Assembly (NCBI RefSeq): GCF_029227915.1
Contig: NC_079888.1
Coordinates: 16,780,001 to 16,844,000 of the forward strand
From: Hydractinia symbiolongicarpus
Lineage: Eukaryota > Cnidaria > Hydrozoa > Anthoathecata > Hydractiniidae
Direction of reading: 5' to 3'
Length of the DNA stretch: 64,000 nucleotides
Under the pieces are notes generated by a model. It saw nothing but the letters and a program-made list of their open reading frames with translations, was not told the origin of the DNA and searched no databases. The translations under genes were made by a program, and so were the position numbers. Positions 44,184 to 56,445 of this stretch are shown here, in pieces; within the stretch, counting starts at the first letter, position 1; each line of letters starts with the position of its first letter.

Positions 44184-44524
44184 AGTCGAATGCAGTAAGC
44201 CAAAACAATATGTAGAGTAAATATCTAAATACTTTGTCAATATTAAATTGATGACCTATTTTGTTTTGCTTCTTCTTTGATCAAGTGCCCTTGCGCAGAG
44301 AGAGTAGCTACTAGAAAGTAATTACTGCAAATAAAAAAAACTTCTAGTGAATCAGCATATGAAACGCCTTATATGACTACGGAAATTCCATTAAAATCTA
44401 CTTTGTTCTGCGTTATTAATCTTGGCGTCCCATTAAATGAATTTGGTTTTGATTAAACACATTGAATACGGTTTGTTTGCGCAGCACCTTCGTTAAATAG
44501 CATCGGTAAGAAAGTAGCAAAAAT

Positions 44525-44598
44525 CACCGCTGATGGGAGTCGAACCCACAACCTTTGAATAAGAAGTCCAACGCGCTAGTCCATTGCACCACAGCGGC
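44525..44598 (-). tRNA. tRNA-Arg(UCU), A37U
   Basis: Anticodon loop CTTCTTA loses the purine at 37; D stem C11U still wobble-pairs. Confidence 0.75.
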
Positions 44599-45196
44599 AC
44601 GGCTATATAAATATGATAGGCATTGCAGCGATTTAACCCAAGAAAATGGTTACACATCTAGTAACCATTCGGTAACATGATGGATATGTTAACAGTCGAG
44701 TGCAGTAAGCCAAAACAATATGTTGAGTAAAAGTCTAAATGCTTTGTCAATATTTAATTGATGACCTATTTGGCTTTGGGTGATAGGCATTGCAGCGATT
44801 TAACCCAAGAAAATGGTTACACATCTAGTAATCACTCAATAACATGATGGATATGTTAACAGTCGAGTGCAGTAAGCCAAAACTACATGTTGAGTAAAAG
44901 TCTAAATGCTTTGTCAATATTTAATTGATGACCTATTTGGCTTTGCTTTTTCTTTGATCAAGTTTTCTTGTGCAGAGAGAGTGGTTAGTAGAAAGTAATT
45001 GCTGCAAAAAAATCTTTTAGTGAATCAGCATATCGATTGCCTTACATGACTACGGATGTGCCATTAATTTCTATTATGTTCTGCGTTATTACTCTTGGCT
45101 TCCCATTAAATGAAATTGGTTTGGATTTAACGCATTGAACACGTTTGTTTTCTAAGCATCTCTGTGCAATAGCAAGGGTAAAAATCTAGCATAAAT
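44599..45196 (-). repeat. Spacer with a partial unit duplication
   Basis: At 44778/44779 the spacer (TTGGCTTTG) jumps back to the block GTGATAGGCATTGCAGCG, repeating about 162 bp of tRNA-proximal spacer without a tRNA. The tRNA interval becomes 672 bp. Confidence 0.8.
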
Positions 45197-45270
45197 CACC
45201 GCTGATGGGAGTCGAACACACAACCTTTGAATTAGAAGTCCAACGCGCTAGTCCATTGCGCCACAGCGGC
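45197..45270 (-). tRNA. tRNA-Arg(UCU), T-stem mismatch, beta spacer
   Basis: T stem GTGTG/CCCAT has a U-C mismatch that also changes the B box. No adjacent T4; the next T5 is about 17 bases on. Confidence 0.74.
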
Positions 45271-45706
45271 ACGGTTAATGATATTTGATAGGCATTGGAG
45301 CAATTTAACCCAACAAAATGTTTGCACATCTAGTAATCATTCGTTAACAGGATGGATATGTTAAAAGTCGAGTGCAGCAAGCCAAAACAATATGTAGAGT
45401 AAAAATCTAAATGCTTTGTCAATATTAAATTGATGACCTATTTTGTTTTGCTTTTTCTTTGATCAAGTGCCCTTGCGCAGAGAGAGTAGCTACTAGAAAG
45501 TAATTACTGCAAATAAAAAAAACTTTTAGTGAATCAGCATATGGAATGCCTTAAATGACTACGGAAATTCCATTAAAATCTACTTTGTTCTGCGTTATTA
45601 ATCTTGACGCCCCATTAAATGAATTTGGTTTTGATTAAACACATTGAATACAGTTTTTTTGCGCAGCACCTTTGTTAAATAGCGTTGGTAAGAAACTAGC
45701 AAAAAT

Positions 45707-45780
45707 CACCGCTGATGGGAGTCGAACCCACAACCTTTGAATTAGAAGTCCAACGCGCTAGTCCGTTGCGCCACAGCGGC
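45707..45780 (-). tRNA. tRNA-Arg(UCU), D loop AACGGACTA
   Basis: One D-loop change in the A box; all stems intact; T5 adjacent. Confidence 0.86.
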
Positions 45781-46216
45781 ACGGTTTTTGATATTTGATA
45801 GTCATTGGAGCAATTTAAACCAAGAAATTGTTTGCACATCTAGTAATCATTATTTAACAAGATGGATATGTTAACAGTCGAGTGCAGCAAGCCAAAACAA
45901 TATGTAGAGTAAAAATCTAAATGCTTTGTCAATAATAGATTGATGACCTATTTGGCTTTGCATTTTCTTTGAACAAGTGTCCTTGCGCAGAGAGAGTAGC
46001 TACTGGAAAGTAATTTCTGCAAAGAATAAAAATTTCTAGTGAATCAGCATATGGAATGCCTTAAATGACTACGGAAATTCCATTAAATTCTTCTTTGTTC
46101 TGCGTTATTAATCTTGGCGTCTCATTAAGTGAATTTGGTTTTGATTAAACACATTGAATACGGTTTGTTTGCGCAGCACCTTTGTTAAATAGCATTGGTA
46201 AGAAACTAGCAAAAAT

Positions 46217-46289
46217 CACCGCTGATGGGAGTCAAACCACAACCTTTGAATTAGAAGTCCAACGCGCTAGTACATTGCGCCACAACGGC
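46217..46289 (-). pseudogene. tRNA-Arg pseudogene, 73 nt
   Basis: One base missing in the T arm (AGTCAAACCAC on the + strand), an acceptor change (CAACGGC) and a D-loop change. Confidence 0.62.
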
Positions 46290-46725
46290 ACGGTTATTCA
46301 TATGTGATAGGCATTGGAGCAATTTAACCCAAGAAAATGTTTGCACATCTAGTAATCATTCGTTAACATGATGAATATGTTAACAGTCGAGTGCAGTAAG
46401 CCAAAACAATATGTAGAGTAAATATCTAAATACTTTGTCAATATTAAATTGATGACCTATTTTGTTTTGCTTCTTCTTTGATCAAGTGCCCTTGCGCAGA
46501 GAGAGTAGCTACTAGAAAGTAATTACTGCAAATAAAAAAAACTTCTAGTGAATCAGCATATGAAATGCCTTAAATGACTACGGAAATTCCATTAAAATCT
46601 ACTTTGTTCTGCGTTACTAATCTTGGCGTCCCATTAAATGAATTTGGTTTTGATTAAACACATTGAATACGGTTTGTTTGCGCAGCACCTTTGTTAAATA
46701 GCATTGGTAAGAAACTAGCAAAAAT

Positions 46726-46799
46726 CACCGCTGATGGGAGTCGAACCCACAACCTTTGAATTAGATGTCCAACGCGCTAGTCCATTGCGCCACAGCGGC
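46726..46799 (-). tRNA. tRNA-Arg(UCU), U33A
   Basis: Loop CATCTAA replaces the near-invariant U33; stems otherwise intact. Confidence 0.74.
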
Positions 46800-47231
46800 A
46801 CGGTTATTGACATTTGATAGGCATTGGAGCAATTTAACCCAAGAAAATGTTTGCACATCTTGTAATCATTCGTTAACATGATGAATATGTTAACAGTCGA
46901 GTGGAGTAAGCCAAAACAATATGTAGAGTAAATATCTAAATACTTTGTCAATATTAAATTGATGACCAATTTTGTTTTGCTTTTTCTTTGATCAAGTGTT
47001 CTTGTGCAGAGAGAGTGGTTAGTAGAAAGTAATTGCTGCAAAAAAATCTTTTAGTGAATCAGCATATGGAATGCCTTAAATGACTACGGAAATTCCATTA
47101 AATTCTATTTTGTTCGGCGTTGTTAATCTTGGCGTCCCATTAAATGAACTTGGTTTTGATTAAACACATTGAATTGGGTTTGTTTGCGCAGCACCTTTGT
47201 TAAATAGCATTGGTAAGAAACTAGCAAGAAT

Positions 47232-47305
47232 CACCGCTGATGGGAGTCGAACCCACAACCTTTGAATTAGAAGTCCAACGCGCTAGTCCATTGCGCCACA
47301 GTGGC
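47232..47305 (-). tRNA. tRNA-Arg(UCU), acceptor GCCACTG, terminator lost
   Basis: G4A opens one acceptor pair, and the trailing T5 is interrupted (TTCTT). Confidence 0.75.
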
Positions 47306-47737
47306 ACGGCTTTATAAATATGATAGGCATTGCAGCGATTTAACCCAACAAAATGTTTGCACATCTAGTAATCATTCGTTAACAGGATGGACATGCTAAC
47401 AGTCGAGTGAAGTAAGCCAAAGCAATATGTAGAGTAAAAATCTAAATGCTTTGTCAATAATAGATTGATGACCTATTTGGCTTTGCTTTTTCTTTGATCA
47501 AGTGTTCTTGTGCAGAGAGAGTGGCTAGTAGAAAGTAATTGCTGCAAAAAAATCTTTTAGTGAATCAGCATATCGATTGTCTTACATGACTACGGATGTT
47601 CCATTAATTTCTATTATGTTCTGCGTTATTACTCTTGGCTTCCCATTAAATGAACTTGGTTTTAATTAAACACATTGAATTCGGTTTGTTTGTGCAGCAC
47701 CTTTGTTAAATAGCAAGGGCAAAAATCTAGCATAAAT

Positions 47738-47811
47738 CACCGCTGATGGGAGTCGAACCCGGAACCTTTGAATTAAAAGTCCAACGCGCTAGTCCATTGC
47801 GCCACAGCGGC
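47738..47811 (-). tRNA. tRNA with anticodon UUU in an Arg body, T stem CCGGG
   Basis: Loop CTTTTAA; T stem CCGGG/CCCAT has two outer mismatches; beta spacer. Confidence 0.72.
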
Positions 47812-48243
47812 ACGGTTACTGATATTTGATAGGCATTGGAGCAATTTAACCCAACAAAATGTTTGCACATCTAGTAATCATTCGTTAACAGGATGGATAT
47901 GTTAACAGTCGAGTGCAGCAAGCCAAAACAATATGTAGAGTAAAAATCTAAATGTTTTGTCAATAATAGATTGATGACCTATTTGGCTTTGCTTTTTCTT
48001 TGATCAAGTGTTCTTGTGCAGAGAGAGTGGTTAGTAGAAAGTAATTGCTGCAGGAAAATCTTTTAGTGAATCAGCATATGGAATGCCTTAAATGACTACG
48101 GAAATTCCATTAAATTCTATTTTGTTCGGCGTTATTAATCTTGGCGTCCCATTAAATGAACTTGGTTTTGATTAAACACATTGAATTCGGTTTGTTTGCG
48201 CAGCACCTTTGTTAAATAGCATTGGTAAGAAACTAGCAAAAAT

Positions 48244-48317
48244 CACCGATGATGTGCGTCGAACCCACAACCTTTGAATTAGAAGTCCAACGCGCTAGTC
48301 CATTGCGCCACAGCGGC
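48244..48317 (-). tRNA. tRNA-Arg(UCU), acceptor CATCGGT
   Basis: One acceptor mismatch and one T-stem mismatch (CACAT). Duplicated exactly 1012 bp on at 49256. Confidence 0.7.
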
Positions 48318-48749
48318 ACGGCTATATAAATATGATAGGCATTGCAGCGATTTAACCCAAGAAAATGGTTACACATCTAGTAATCATTCGGTAACATGAT
48401 GGATATGTTAACAGTCGAGTGCAGTAAGCCAAAACAACATGTTGAGTAAAAGTCTAAATGCTTTTTCAATATTTAATTGATGACCTATTTGGCTTTGCTT
48501 TTTTTTTGATCAAGTGTTCTTGTGCAGAGAGAGTGGTTAGTAGAAAGTAATTGCTGCAAAAAAATCTTTTAGTGAATCAGCATATGGAATGTCTTAAATG
48601 ACTACGGAAATTCCATTAAATTCTACTTTGTTCGGCGTTATTAATCGTGGCGTCCCATTAAATGAACTTGGTTTTAATTAAACACATTGAATTCGGTTTG
48701 TTTGCGCAGCACCTTTGTTAAATAGCATTGGTAAGAAACTAGCAAAAAT

Positions 48750-48823
48750 CACCGCTGATGGGAGTCGAACCCGGAACCTTTGAATTAAAAGTCCAACGCG
48801 CTAGTCCATTGCGCCACAGCGGC
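48750..48823 (-). tRNA. tRNA with anticodon UUU in an Arg body, alpha spacer
   Basis: T stem CCGGG as at 47738 (1012 bp upstream), but with a T5 tract adjacent. Confidence 0.74.
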
Positions 48824-49255
48824 ACGGTTACTGATATTTGATAGGCATTGGAGCAATTTAACCCAACAAAATGTTTGCACATCTAGTAATCATTCGTTAA
48901 CAGGATGGATATGTTAACAGTCGAGTGCAGCAAGCCAAAACAATATGTAGAGTAAAAATCTAAATGTTTTGTCAATAATAGATTGATGACCTATTTGGCT
49001 TTGCTTTTTCTTTGATCAAGTGTTCTTGTGCAGAGAGAGTGGTTAGTAGAAAGTAATTGCTGCAGGAAAATCTTTTAGTGAATCAGCATATGGAATGCCT
49101 TAAATGACTACGGAAATTCCATTAAATTCTATTTTGTTCGGCGTTATTAATCTTGGCGTCCCATTAAATGAACTTGGTTTTGATTAAACACATTGAATTC
49201 GGTTTGTTTGCGCAGCACCTTTGTTAAATAGCATTGGTAAGAAACTAGCAAAAAT

Positions 49256-49329
49256 CACCGATGATGTGCGTCGAACCCACAACCTTTGAATTAGAAGTCC
49301 AACGCGCTAGTCCATTGCGCCACAGCGGC
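49256..49329 (-). tRNA. tRNA-Arg(UCU), acceptor CATCGGT
   Basis: A 1012-bp copy of the 48244 gene. Confidence 0.7.
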
Positions 49330-49755
49330 ACGGCTATATAAATATGATAGGCATTGCAGCGATTTAACCCAAGAAAATGGTTACACATCTAGTAATCATT
49401 CGGTAACATGATGGATATGTTAACAGTCGAGTGCAGTAAGCCAAAACAACATGTTGAGTAAAAGTCTAAATGCTTTTTCAATATTTAATTGATGACCTAT
49501 TTGGCTTTGCTTTTTTTTTGATCAAGTGTTCTTGTGCAGAGAGAGTGGTTAGTAGAAAGTAATTGCTGCAAAAAAATCTTTTAGTGAATCAGCATATGGA
49601 ATGTCTTAAATGACTACGGAAATTCCATTAAATTCTACTTTGTTCGGCGTTATTAATCGTGGCGTCCCATTAAATGAACTTGGTTTTAATTAAACACATT
49701 GAATTCGGTTTGTTTGCGCAGCACCTTTGTTAAATAGCATTGGTAAGAAACTAGC

Positions 49756-49760
49756 AAAAA
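49756..49760 (-). terminator. Pol III T5 terminator (example copy)
   Basis: TTTTT one base after the discriminator-adjacent GA of an intact tRNA. Standard in alpha-type units. Confidence 0.75.
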
Positions 49761-49761
49761 T

Positions 49762-49835
49762 CACCGCTGATGGGAGTCGAACCCACAACCTTTGAATTAG
49801 AAGTCCAACGCGCTAGTCCATTGCGCCACAGCGGC
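49762..49835 (-). tRNA. tRNA-Arg(UCU), intact
   Basis: No visible defect; T5 terminator at 49756-49760. Confidence 0.92.
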
Positions 49836-50267
49836 ACGGCTATATAATTATGATAGGCATTGCAGCGATTTAACCCAAGAAAATGGTTACACATCTAGTA
49901 ACCATTCGGTAACATGATGGATATGTTAACAGTCGAGTGAAGTAAGCCAAAACAATGTGTTGAGTAAAAGTCTAAATGCTTTTTCAATATTTAATTGATG
50001 ACCTATTTGGCTTTGCTTTTTCTTTGATCAAGTGTTCTTGTGCAGAGAGAGTGGCTAGTAGAAAGTAATTGCTGCAAAAAAATCTTTTAGTGAATCAGCA
50101 TATCGATTGCCTTACATGACTACGGATGTTCCATTAATTTCTATTATGTTCTGCGTTATTACTCTTGGCTTCCCATTAAATGAACTTGTTTTTGATTAAA
50201 CGCATTGAATTCGGTTTGTTTGCGCAGCACCTTTGTTAAATAGCATTGGTAAGAAACTAGCAAAAAT

Positions 50268-50341
50268 CACCGCTGATGGGAGTCGAACCCACAACCTTTG
50301 AATTAGAAGTCCAACGCGCTAGTCCATTGCCCCACAGCGGC
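50268..50341 (-). tRNA. tRNA-Arg(UCU), D-stem G11
   Basis: D stem GGGC/GCGC has a G-G mismatch in the A box. Confidence 0.76.
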
Positions 50342-50777
50342 ACGGTTATTGATATTTGATAGGCATTGGAGCAATTTAACCCAAGAAAATGTTTGCACAT
50401 CTAGTAATCATTCGTTAACATGATGAATATGTTAACAGTCGAGTGCAGTAAGCCAAAACAATATGTAGAGTAAATATCTAAATACTTTGTCAATATTAAA
50501 TTGATGACCTATTTTGTTTTGCTTCTTCTTTGATCAAGTGCCCTTGCGCAGAGAGAGTAGCTACTAGAAAGTAATTACTGCAAATAAAAAAAACTTCTAG
50601 TGAATCAGCATATGAAATGCCTTATATGACTACGGAAATTCCATTAAAATCTACTTTGTTCTGCGTTATTAATCTTGGCGTCCCAGTAAATGGACTTGGT
50701 TTTGATTAAACACATGGAATAAGGTTTGTTTGCGCAGCACCTTTGTTAAATAGCATTGGTAAGAAATTAGCAAAAAT

Positions 50778-50851
50778 CACCGCTGATGGGAGTCGAACCC
50801 ACAACCTTTGAATTAGAAGTCCAACGCGCTAGTCCATTGCGCCACAGCGGC
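50778..50851 (-). tRNA. tRNA-Arg(UCU), intact
   Basis: No visible defect; T5 adjacent. Confidence 0.92.
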
Positions 50852-51282
50852 ACGGTTAATGATATTTGATAGGCATTGGAGAAATTTAACCAAAGAAAAT
50901 GTTTGCACATCTGGTAATCATTCGTTAACATGATGAATATGTTAACACTTGAGTGCAGTAAGCCAAAACAATATGTAGAGTAAATATCTAAATACTTTGT
51001 CAATATTAAATTGATGACCTATTTTGTTTTGCTTTTTCTTTGATCAAGTGTTCCTGTGCAGAGAGAGTGGTTAGTAGAAAGTAATTGCTGCAAAAAAATA
51101 TTTTAGTGAATCAGCATATCAAATGCCTTACATGACTACGGATGTTCCAATAATTTCTATAATGTTCTGCGTTATTACTCTTGGCTTCCCATTGTATGAA
51201 TTTGGTTTGGATTTAACGCATTGAACACGTTTGTTTGCTAAGCATCTCTGTGCAATAGCAAGGGTAAAAATCTAGCATAAAT

Positions 51283-51355
51283 CACCGCTGATGGGAGTCG
51301 AACCACAACCTTTGAATTAGAAGTCCAACACGCTAGTCCATTGCGCCACAGCGGC
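51283..51355 (-). pseudogene. tRNA-Arg(UCU)-like, 73 nt, T-arm deletion
   Basis: One base of the T stem is missing (GTCGAACCACAACC on the + strand), D stem GCGU end, beta spacer. Confidence 0.62.
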
Positions 51356-51788
51356 ACGGTTACTGTTATTTGATAGGCATTGGAGCAATTTAACCCAACA
51401 AAATGTTTGCACATCTAGTAATCATTCGTTAACAGGATGGACATGCTAGCAGTCGAGTGCGGCAAGCCAAAGCAATATGTAGAGTAAAAATCTAAATGCT
51501 TTGTCAAGAATAGATTGATGACCTATTTGGCTTTGCTTTTTCTTTGATCAAGTGTTCTTGTGCAGAGAGAGTGGTTAGTAGAAAGTAATTGCTGCAAAAA
51601 AAATCTTTTAGTGAATCAACATATGGAATGTCTTAAATGACTACGGAAATTCCATTAAATTCTACTTTGTTCGGCGTTATTAATCTTGGCGTCCAATTAA
51701 ATGAACTTGTTTTTGATTAAACGCATTGAATTCGGTTTGTTTGCGCAGCACCTTTGTTAAATAGCATTGGTAAGAAACTAGCAAAAAT

Positions 51789-51875
51789 CACCGCTGATGG
51801 GAGTCGAACCCACAACCTTTGAATTAGAAGTCCAACGTGCTAGTCCAACGCGCTAGTCCATTGTCCCACAGCGGC
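51789..51875 (-). pseudogene. tRNA-Arg with 13-nt internal tandem duplication
   Basis: Length 87. The + strand block TCCAACGTGCTAG is followed by TCCAACGCGCTAG, doubling the D-arm/anticodon-stem junction. A D-stem change (TTGTCCC) is also present. It cannot form a normal cloverleaf. Confidence 0.75.
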
Positions 51876-52311
51876 ACGGTTATTGATATTTGATAGGCAT
51901 TGGAACAATTTAACCCAAGAAAATGTTTGCACATCTAGTAATCATTCGTTAACATGATGAATATGTTAACAGTCGAGTGCAGTAAGCCAAAACAATATGT
52001 AGAGTAAATATCTAAATACTTTGTCAATATTAAATTGATGACCTATTTTGTTTTGCTTCTTCTTTGATCAAGTGCCCTTGCGCAGAGAGAGTAGCTACTG
52101 GAAAGTAATTACTGCAAATAGAAAAAACTTCTAGTGAATCAGCATATGAAATGCCTTATATGACTACGGAAATTCCATTAAAATCTACTTTGTTCTGCGT
52201 TATTAATCTTGGCGTACCAGTAAATGGACTTGGTTTTGATTAAACACATTGAATAAGGTTTGTTTGCGCAGCACCTTTGTTAAATAGCATTGGTAAGAAA
52301 TTAGCAAAAAT

Positions 52312-52385
52312 CACCGCTGATGGGAGTCGAACCCACAACCTTTGAATTAGAAGTCCAACGCGCTAGTCCATTGCGCCACAGCGGC
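52312..52385 (-). tRNA. tRNA-Arg(UCU), intact
   Basis: No visible defect. First member of the 2025-bp series. Confidence 0.92.
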
Positions 52386-52816
52386 ACGGTTAATGATATT
52401 TGATAGGCATTGGAGAAATTTAACCCAAGAAAATGTTTGCACATCTAGTAATCATTCGTTAACATGATGAATATGTTAACACTCGAGTGCAGTAAGCCAA
52501 AACAATATGTAGAGTAAATATCTAAATACTTTGTCAATATTAAATTGATGACCTATTTTGTTTTGCTTTTTCTTTGATCAAGTGTTCTTGTGCAGAGAGA
52601 GTGGTTAGTAGAAAGTAATTGCTGCAAAAAAATATTTTAGTGAATCAGCATATCAAATGCCTTACATGACTACGGATGTTCCAATAATTTCTATAATGTT
52701 CTGCGTTATTACTCTTGGCTTCCCATTGTATGAATTTGGTTTGGATTTAACGCATTGAACACGTTTGTTTGCTAAGCATCTCTGTGCAATAGCAAGGGTA
52801 AAAATCTAGCATAAAT

Positions 52817-52889
52817 CACCGCTGATGGGAGTCGTACCACAACCTTTGAATTAGAAGTCCAACACGCTAGTCCATTGCGCCACAGCGGC
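52817..52889 (-). pseudogene. tRNA-Arg(UCU)-like, 73 nt
   Basis: T-arm deletion plus T-loop change (GTCGTACC on the + strand); beta spacer. Confidence 0.6.
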
Positions 52890-53321
52890 ACGGTTACTGT
52901 TATTTGATAGGCATTGGAGCAATTTAACCCATCAAAATGTTTGCACATCTAGTAATCATTCGTTAACAGGATGGACATGCTAACAGTCGAGTGCAGCAAG
53001 CCAAAGCAATATGTAGAGTAAAAATCTAAATGCTTTGTCAAGAATAGATTGATGACCTATTTGGCTTTGCTTTTTCTTTGATCAAGTGTTTTTGTGCAGA
53101 GAGAGTGGTTAGTAGAAAGTAATTGCTGCGAAAAAATCTTTTAGTGAATCAGCATATGGAATGCCTTAAATGACTACGGAAATTCCATTAAATTCTATTT
53201 TGTTCGGCGTTGTTAATCTTGGCGTCCCATTAAATGAACTTGGTTTTGATTAAACACATTGAATTGGGTTTGTTTGCGCAGCACCTTTGTTAAATAGCAT
53301 TGGTAAGAAACTAGCAAGAAT

Positions 53322-53395
53322 CACGGCTGATGGGAGTCGAACCCACAACCTTTGAATTAGAAGTCCAACGCGCTAGTCCATTGCGCCACAGCGGC
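53322..53395 (-). tRNA. tRNA-Arg(UCU), acceptor CAGCCGT, terminator lost
   Basis: One C-C acceptor mismatch, and T5 interrupted to TTCTT. Copied 4572 bp on at 57894. Confidence 0.74.
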
Positions 53396-53826
53396 ACGGC
53401 TATATAAATATGATAGGCATTGCAGCGATTTAACCCAAGAAAATGGTTACACATCTAGTAACCATTCGGTAACATGATGGATATGTTAACAGTCGAGTGA
53501 AGTAAGCCAAAACAATGTGTTGAGTAAAAGTCTAAATGCTTTTTCAATATTTAATTGATGACCTATTTGGCTTTGCTTTTTCTTTGATCAAGTGTTCTTG
53601 TGCAGAGAGAGTGGCTAGTAGAAAGTAATTGCTGCAAAAAAATCTTTTAGTGAATCAGCATATCGATTGTCTTACATGACTACGGATGTTCCATTAATTT
53701 TTATTATGTTCTGCGTTATTACTCTTGGCTTCCCATTAAATGAACTTGGTTTTAATTAAACACATTGAATTCGGTTTGTTTGCGCAGCATCTTTGTTAAA
53801 TAGCAAGGGCAAAATCTAGCATAAAT

Positions 53827-53900
53827 CACCGCTGATGGGAGTCGAACCTAGAACCTTTGAATTAAAAGTCCAACGCGCTAGTCCATTGCGCCACAGCGGC
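53827..53900 (-). tRNA. tRNA with anticodon UUU in an Arg body, T stem CTAGG
   Basis: Two T-stem mismatches; B box reads GGTTCGACTCC apart from the stem change; beta spacer with T4 in the trailer. Confidence 0.7.
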
Positions 53901-54336
53901 ACGGTTACCGATATTTGATAGGCTTTGGAGCAATTTAACCCAACAAAATGTTTGCACATCTAGTAATCATTCGTTAACATGATGAATATGTTAACAGTCG
54001 AGTGCAGTAAGCCAAAACAATATGTAGAGTAAATATCTAAATACTTTGTCAATATTAAATTGATGACCTATTTTGTTTTGCTTCTTCTTTGATCAAGTGC
54101 CCTTGCGCAGAGAGAGTAGCTACTGGAAAGTAATTACTGCAAATAAAAAAAACTTCTAGTGAATCAGCATATGAAATGCCTTATATGACTACGGAAATTC
54201 CATTAAAATCTACTTTGTTCTGCGTTATTAATCTTGGCGTACCAGTAAATGGACTTGGTTTTGATTAAACACATTGAATAAGGTTTGTTTGCGCAGCACC
54301 TTTGTTAAATAGCATTGGTAAGAAATTAGCAAAAAT

Positions 54337-54410
54337 CACCGCTGATGGGTGTCGAACCCACAACCTTTGAATTAGAAGTCCAACGCGCTAGTCCATTGCG
54401 CCACAGCGGC
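54337..54410 (-). tRNA. tRNA-Arg(UCU), T loop TTCGACA
   Basis: Only the last T-loop base differs; T5 adjacent. A 2025-bp copy of 52312. Confidence 0.86.
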
Positions 54411-54841
54411 ACGGTTAATGATATTTGATAGGCATTGGAGAAATTTAACCCAACAAAATGTTTGCACATCTAGTAATCATTCGTTAACATGATGAATATG
54501 TTAACACTCGAGTGCAGTAAGCCAAAACAATATGTAGAGTAAATATCTAAATACTTTGTCAATATTAAATTGATGACCTATTTTGTTTTGCTTTTTCTTT
54601 GATCAAGTGTTCTTGTGCAGAGAGAGTGGTTAGTAGAAAGTAATTGCTGCAAAAAAATATTTTAGTGAATCAGCATATCAAATGCCTTACATGACTACGG
54701 ATGTTCCAATAATTTCTATAATGTTCTGCGTTATTACTCTTGGCTTCCCATTGTATGAATTTGGTTTGGATTTAACGCATTGAACACGTTTGTTTGCTAA
54801 GCATCTCTGTGCAATAGCAAGGGTAAAAATCTAGCATAAAT

Positions 54842-54914
54842 CACCGCTGATGGGAGTCGTACCACAACCTTTGAATTAGAAGTCCAACACGCTAGTCCAT
54901 TGCGCCACAGCGGC
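54842..54914 (-). pseudogene. tRNA-Arg(UCU)-like, 73 nt
   Basis: A 2025-bp copy of the 52817 gene with the same T-arm deletion. Confidence 0.6.
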
Positions 54915-55346
54915 ACGGTTACTGTTATTTGATAGGCATTGGAGCAATTTAACCCAACAAAATGTTTGCACATCTAGTAATCATTCGTTAACAGGATGGA
55001 TATGCTAACATTCGAGTGCAGCAAGCCAAAGCAATATGTAGAGTAAAAATCTAAATGCTTTGTCAAGAATAGATTGATGACCTATTTGGCTTTGCTTTTT
55101 CTTTGATCAAGTGTTTTTGTGCAGAGAGAGTGGTTAGTAGAAAGTAATTGCTGCAAAAAAATCTTTTAGTGAATCAGCATATGGAAAGCCTTAAATGACT
55201 ACGGAAATTCCATTAAATTCTATTTTGTTCGGCGTTGTTAATCTTGGCGTCCCATTAAATGAACTTGGTTTTGATTAAACACATTGAATTGGGTTTGTTT
55301 GCGCAGCACCTTTGTTAAATAGCATTGGTAAGAAACTAGCAAGAAT

Positions 55347-55420
55347 CACCGCTGATGGGAGTCGAACCCACAACCTTTGAATTAGAAGTCCAACGCGCTA
55401 GTCCATTGCGCCACAGCGGC
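55347..55420 (-). tRNA. tRNA-Arg(UCU), intact body, terminator lost
   Basis: All stems pair, but the trailing T tract is TTCTT. Confidence 0.86.
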
Positions 55421-55852
55421 ACGGCTATATAAATATGATAGGCATTGCAGCGATTTAACCCAAGAAAATGGTTACACATATAGTAACCATTCGGTAACAT
55501 GATGGATATGTTAACAGTCGAGTGAAGTAAGCCAAAACAATGTGTTGAGTAAAAGTCTAAATGCTTTTTCAATATTTAATTGATGACCTATTTGGCTTTG
55601 CTTTTTCTTTGATCAAGTGTTCTTGTGCAGAGAGAGTGGCTAGTAGAAAGTAATTGCTGCAAAAAAATCTTTTAGTGAATCAGCATATCGATTGTCTTAC
55701 ATGACTACGGATGTTCCATTAATTTTTATTATGTTCTGCGTTATTACTCTTGGCTTCCCATTAAATGAACTTGGTTTTAATTAAACACATTGAATTCGGT
55801 TTGTTTGCGCAGCATCTTTGTTAAATAGCAAGGGCAAAAATCTAGCATAAAT

Positions 55853-55926
55853 CACCGCTGATGGGAGTCGAACCTAGAACCTTTGAATTAAAAGTCCAAC
55901 GCGCTAGTCCATTGCGCCACAGCGGC
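55853..55926 (-). tRNA. tRNA with anticodon UUU in an Arg body, T stem CTAGG
   Basis: Copy of the 53827 allele, 2026 bp on. Confidence 0.7.
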
Positions 55927-56358
55927 ACGGTTACTGATATTTGATAGGCTTTGGAGCAATTTAACCCAACAAAATGTTTGCACATCTAGTAATCATTCGT
56001 TAACATGATGGATATGTTAACAGTCGAGTGCAGTAAGCCAAAACAATATGTAGAGTAAAAATCTAAATGTTTTGTCAATAATAGATTGATCACCTATTTG
56101 GCTTTGCTTTTTCTTTGATCAAGTGTTCTTGTGCAGAGAGAGTGGTTAGTAGAAAGTAATTGCTGCAAAAAAATCTTTTAGTGAATCAGCATATGGAATG
56201 TCTTAAATGACTACGGAAATTCCATTAAATTCTATTTTGTTCGGCGTTGTTAATCTTGGCGTCCCATTAAATGAACTTGGTTTTGATTAAACACATTGAA
56301 TTGGGTTTGTTTGCGCAGCACCTTTGTTAAATAGCATTGGTAAGAAACTAGCAAAAAT

Positions 56359-56445
56359 CACCGCTGATGGGAGTCGAACCCACAACCTTTGAATTAGAAG
56401 TCCAACGCGCTAGTCCAACGCGCTAGTCCATTGTCCCACAGCGGC
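56359..56445 (-). pseudogene. tRNA-Arg with 13-nt internal tandem duplication
   Basis: Same insertion as at 51789, here as two identical TCCAACGCGCTAG blocks, so this copy is closer to the original duplication. Confidence 0.75.

Larger units (their letters stand above)
47730..49755 (-). repeat. Higher-order repeat, 1012-bp dimer
   Basis: tRNAs 47738/48750 and 48244/49256 are exactly 1012 bp apart, lesions included. Confidence 0.85.
51890..55940 (-). repeat. Higher-order repeat, 2025-bp tetramer, two copies
   Basis: tRNAs 52312, 52817, 53322, 53827 recur at 54337, 54842, 55347, 55853 in the same allele order. Confidence 0.85.
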
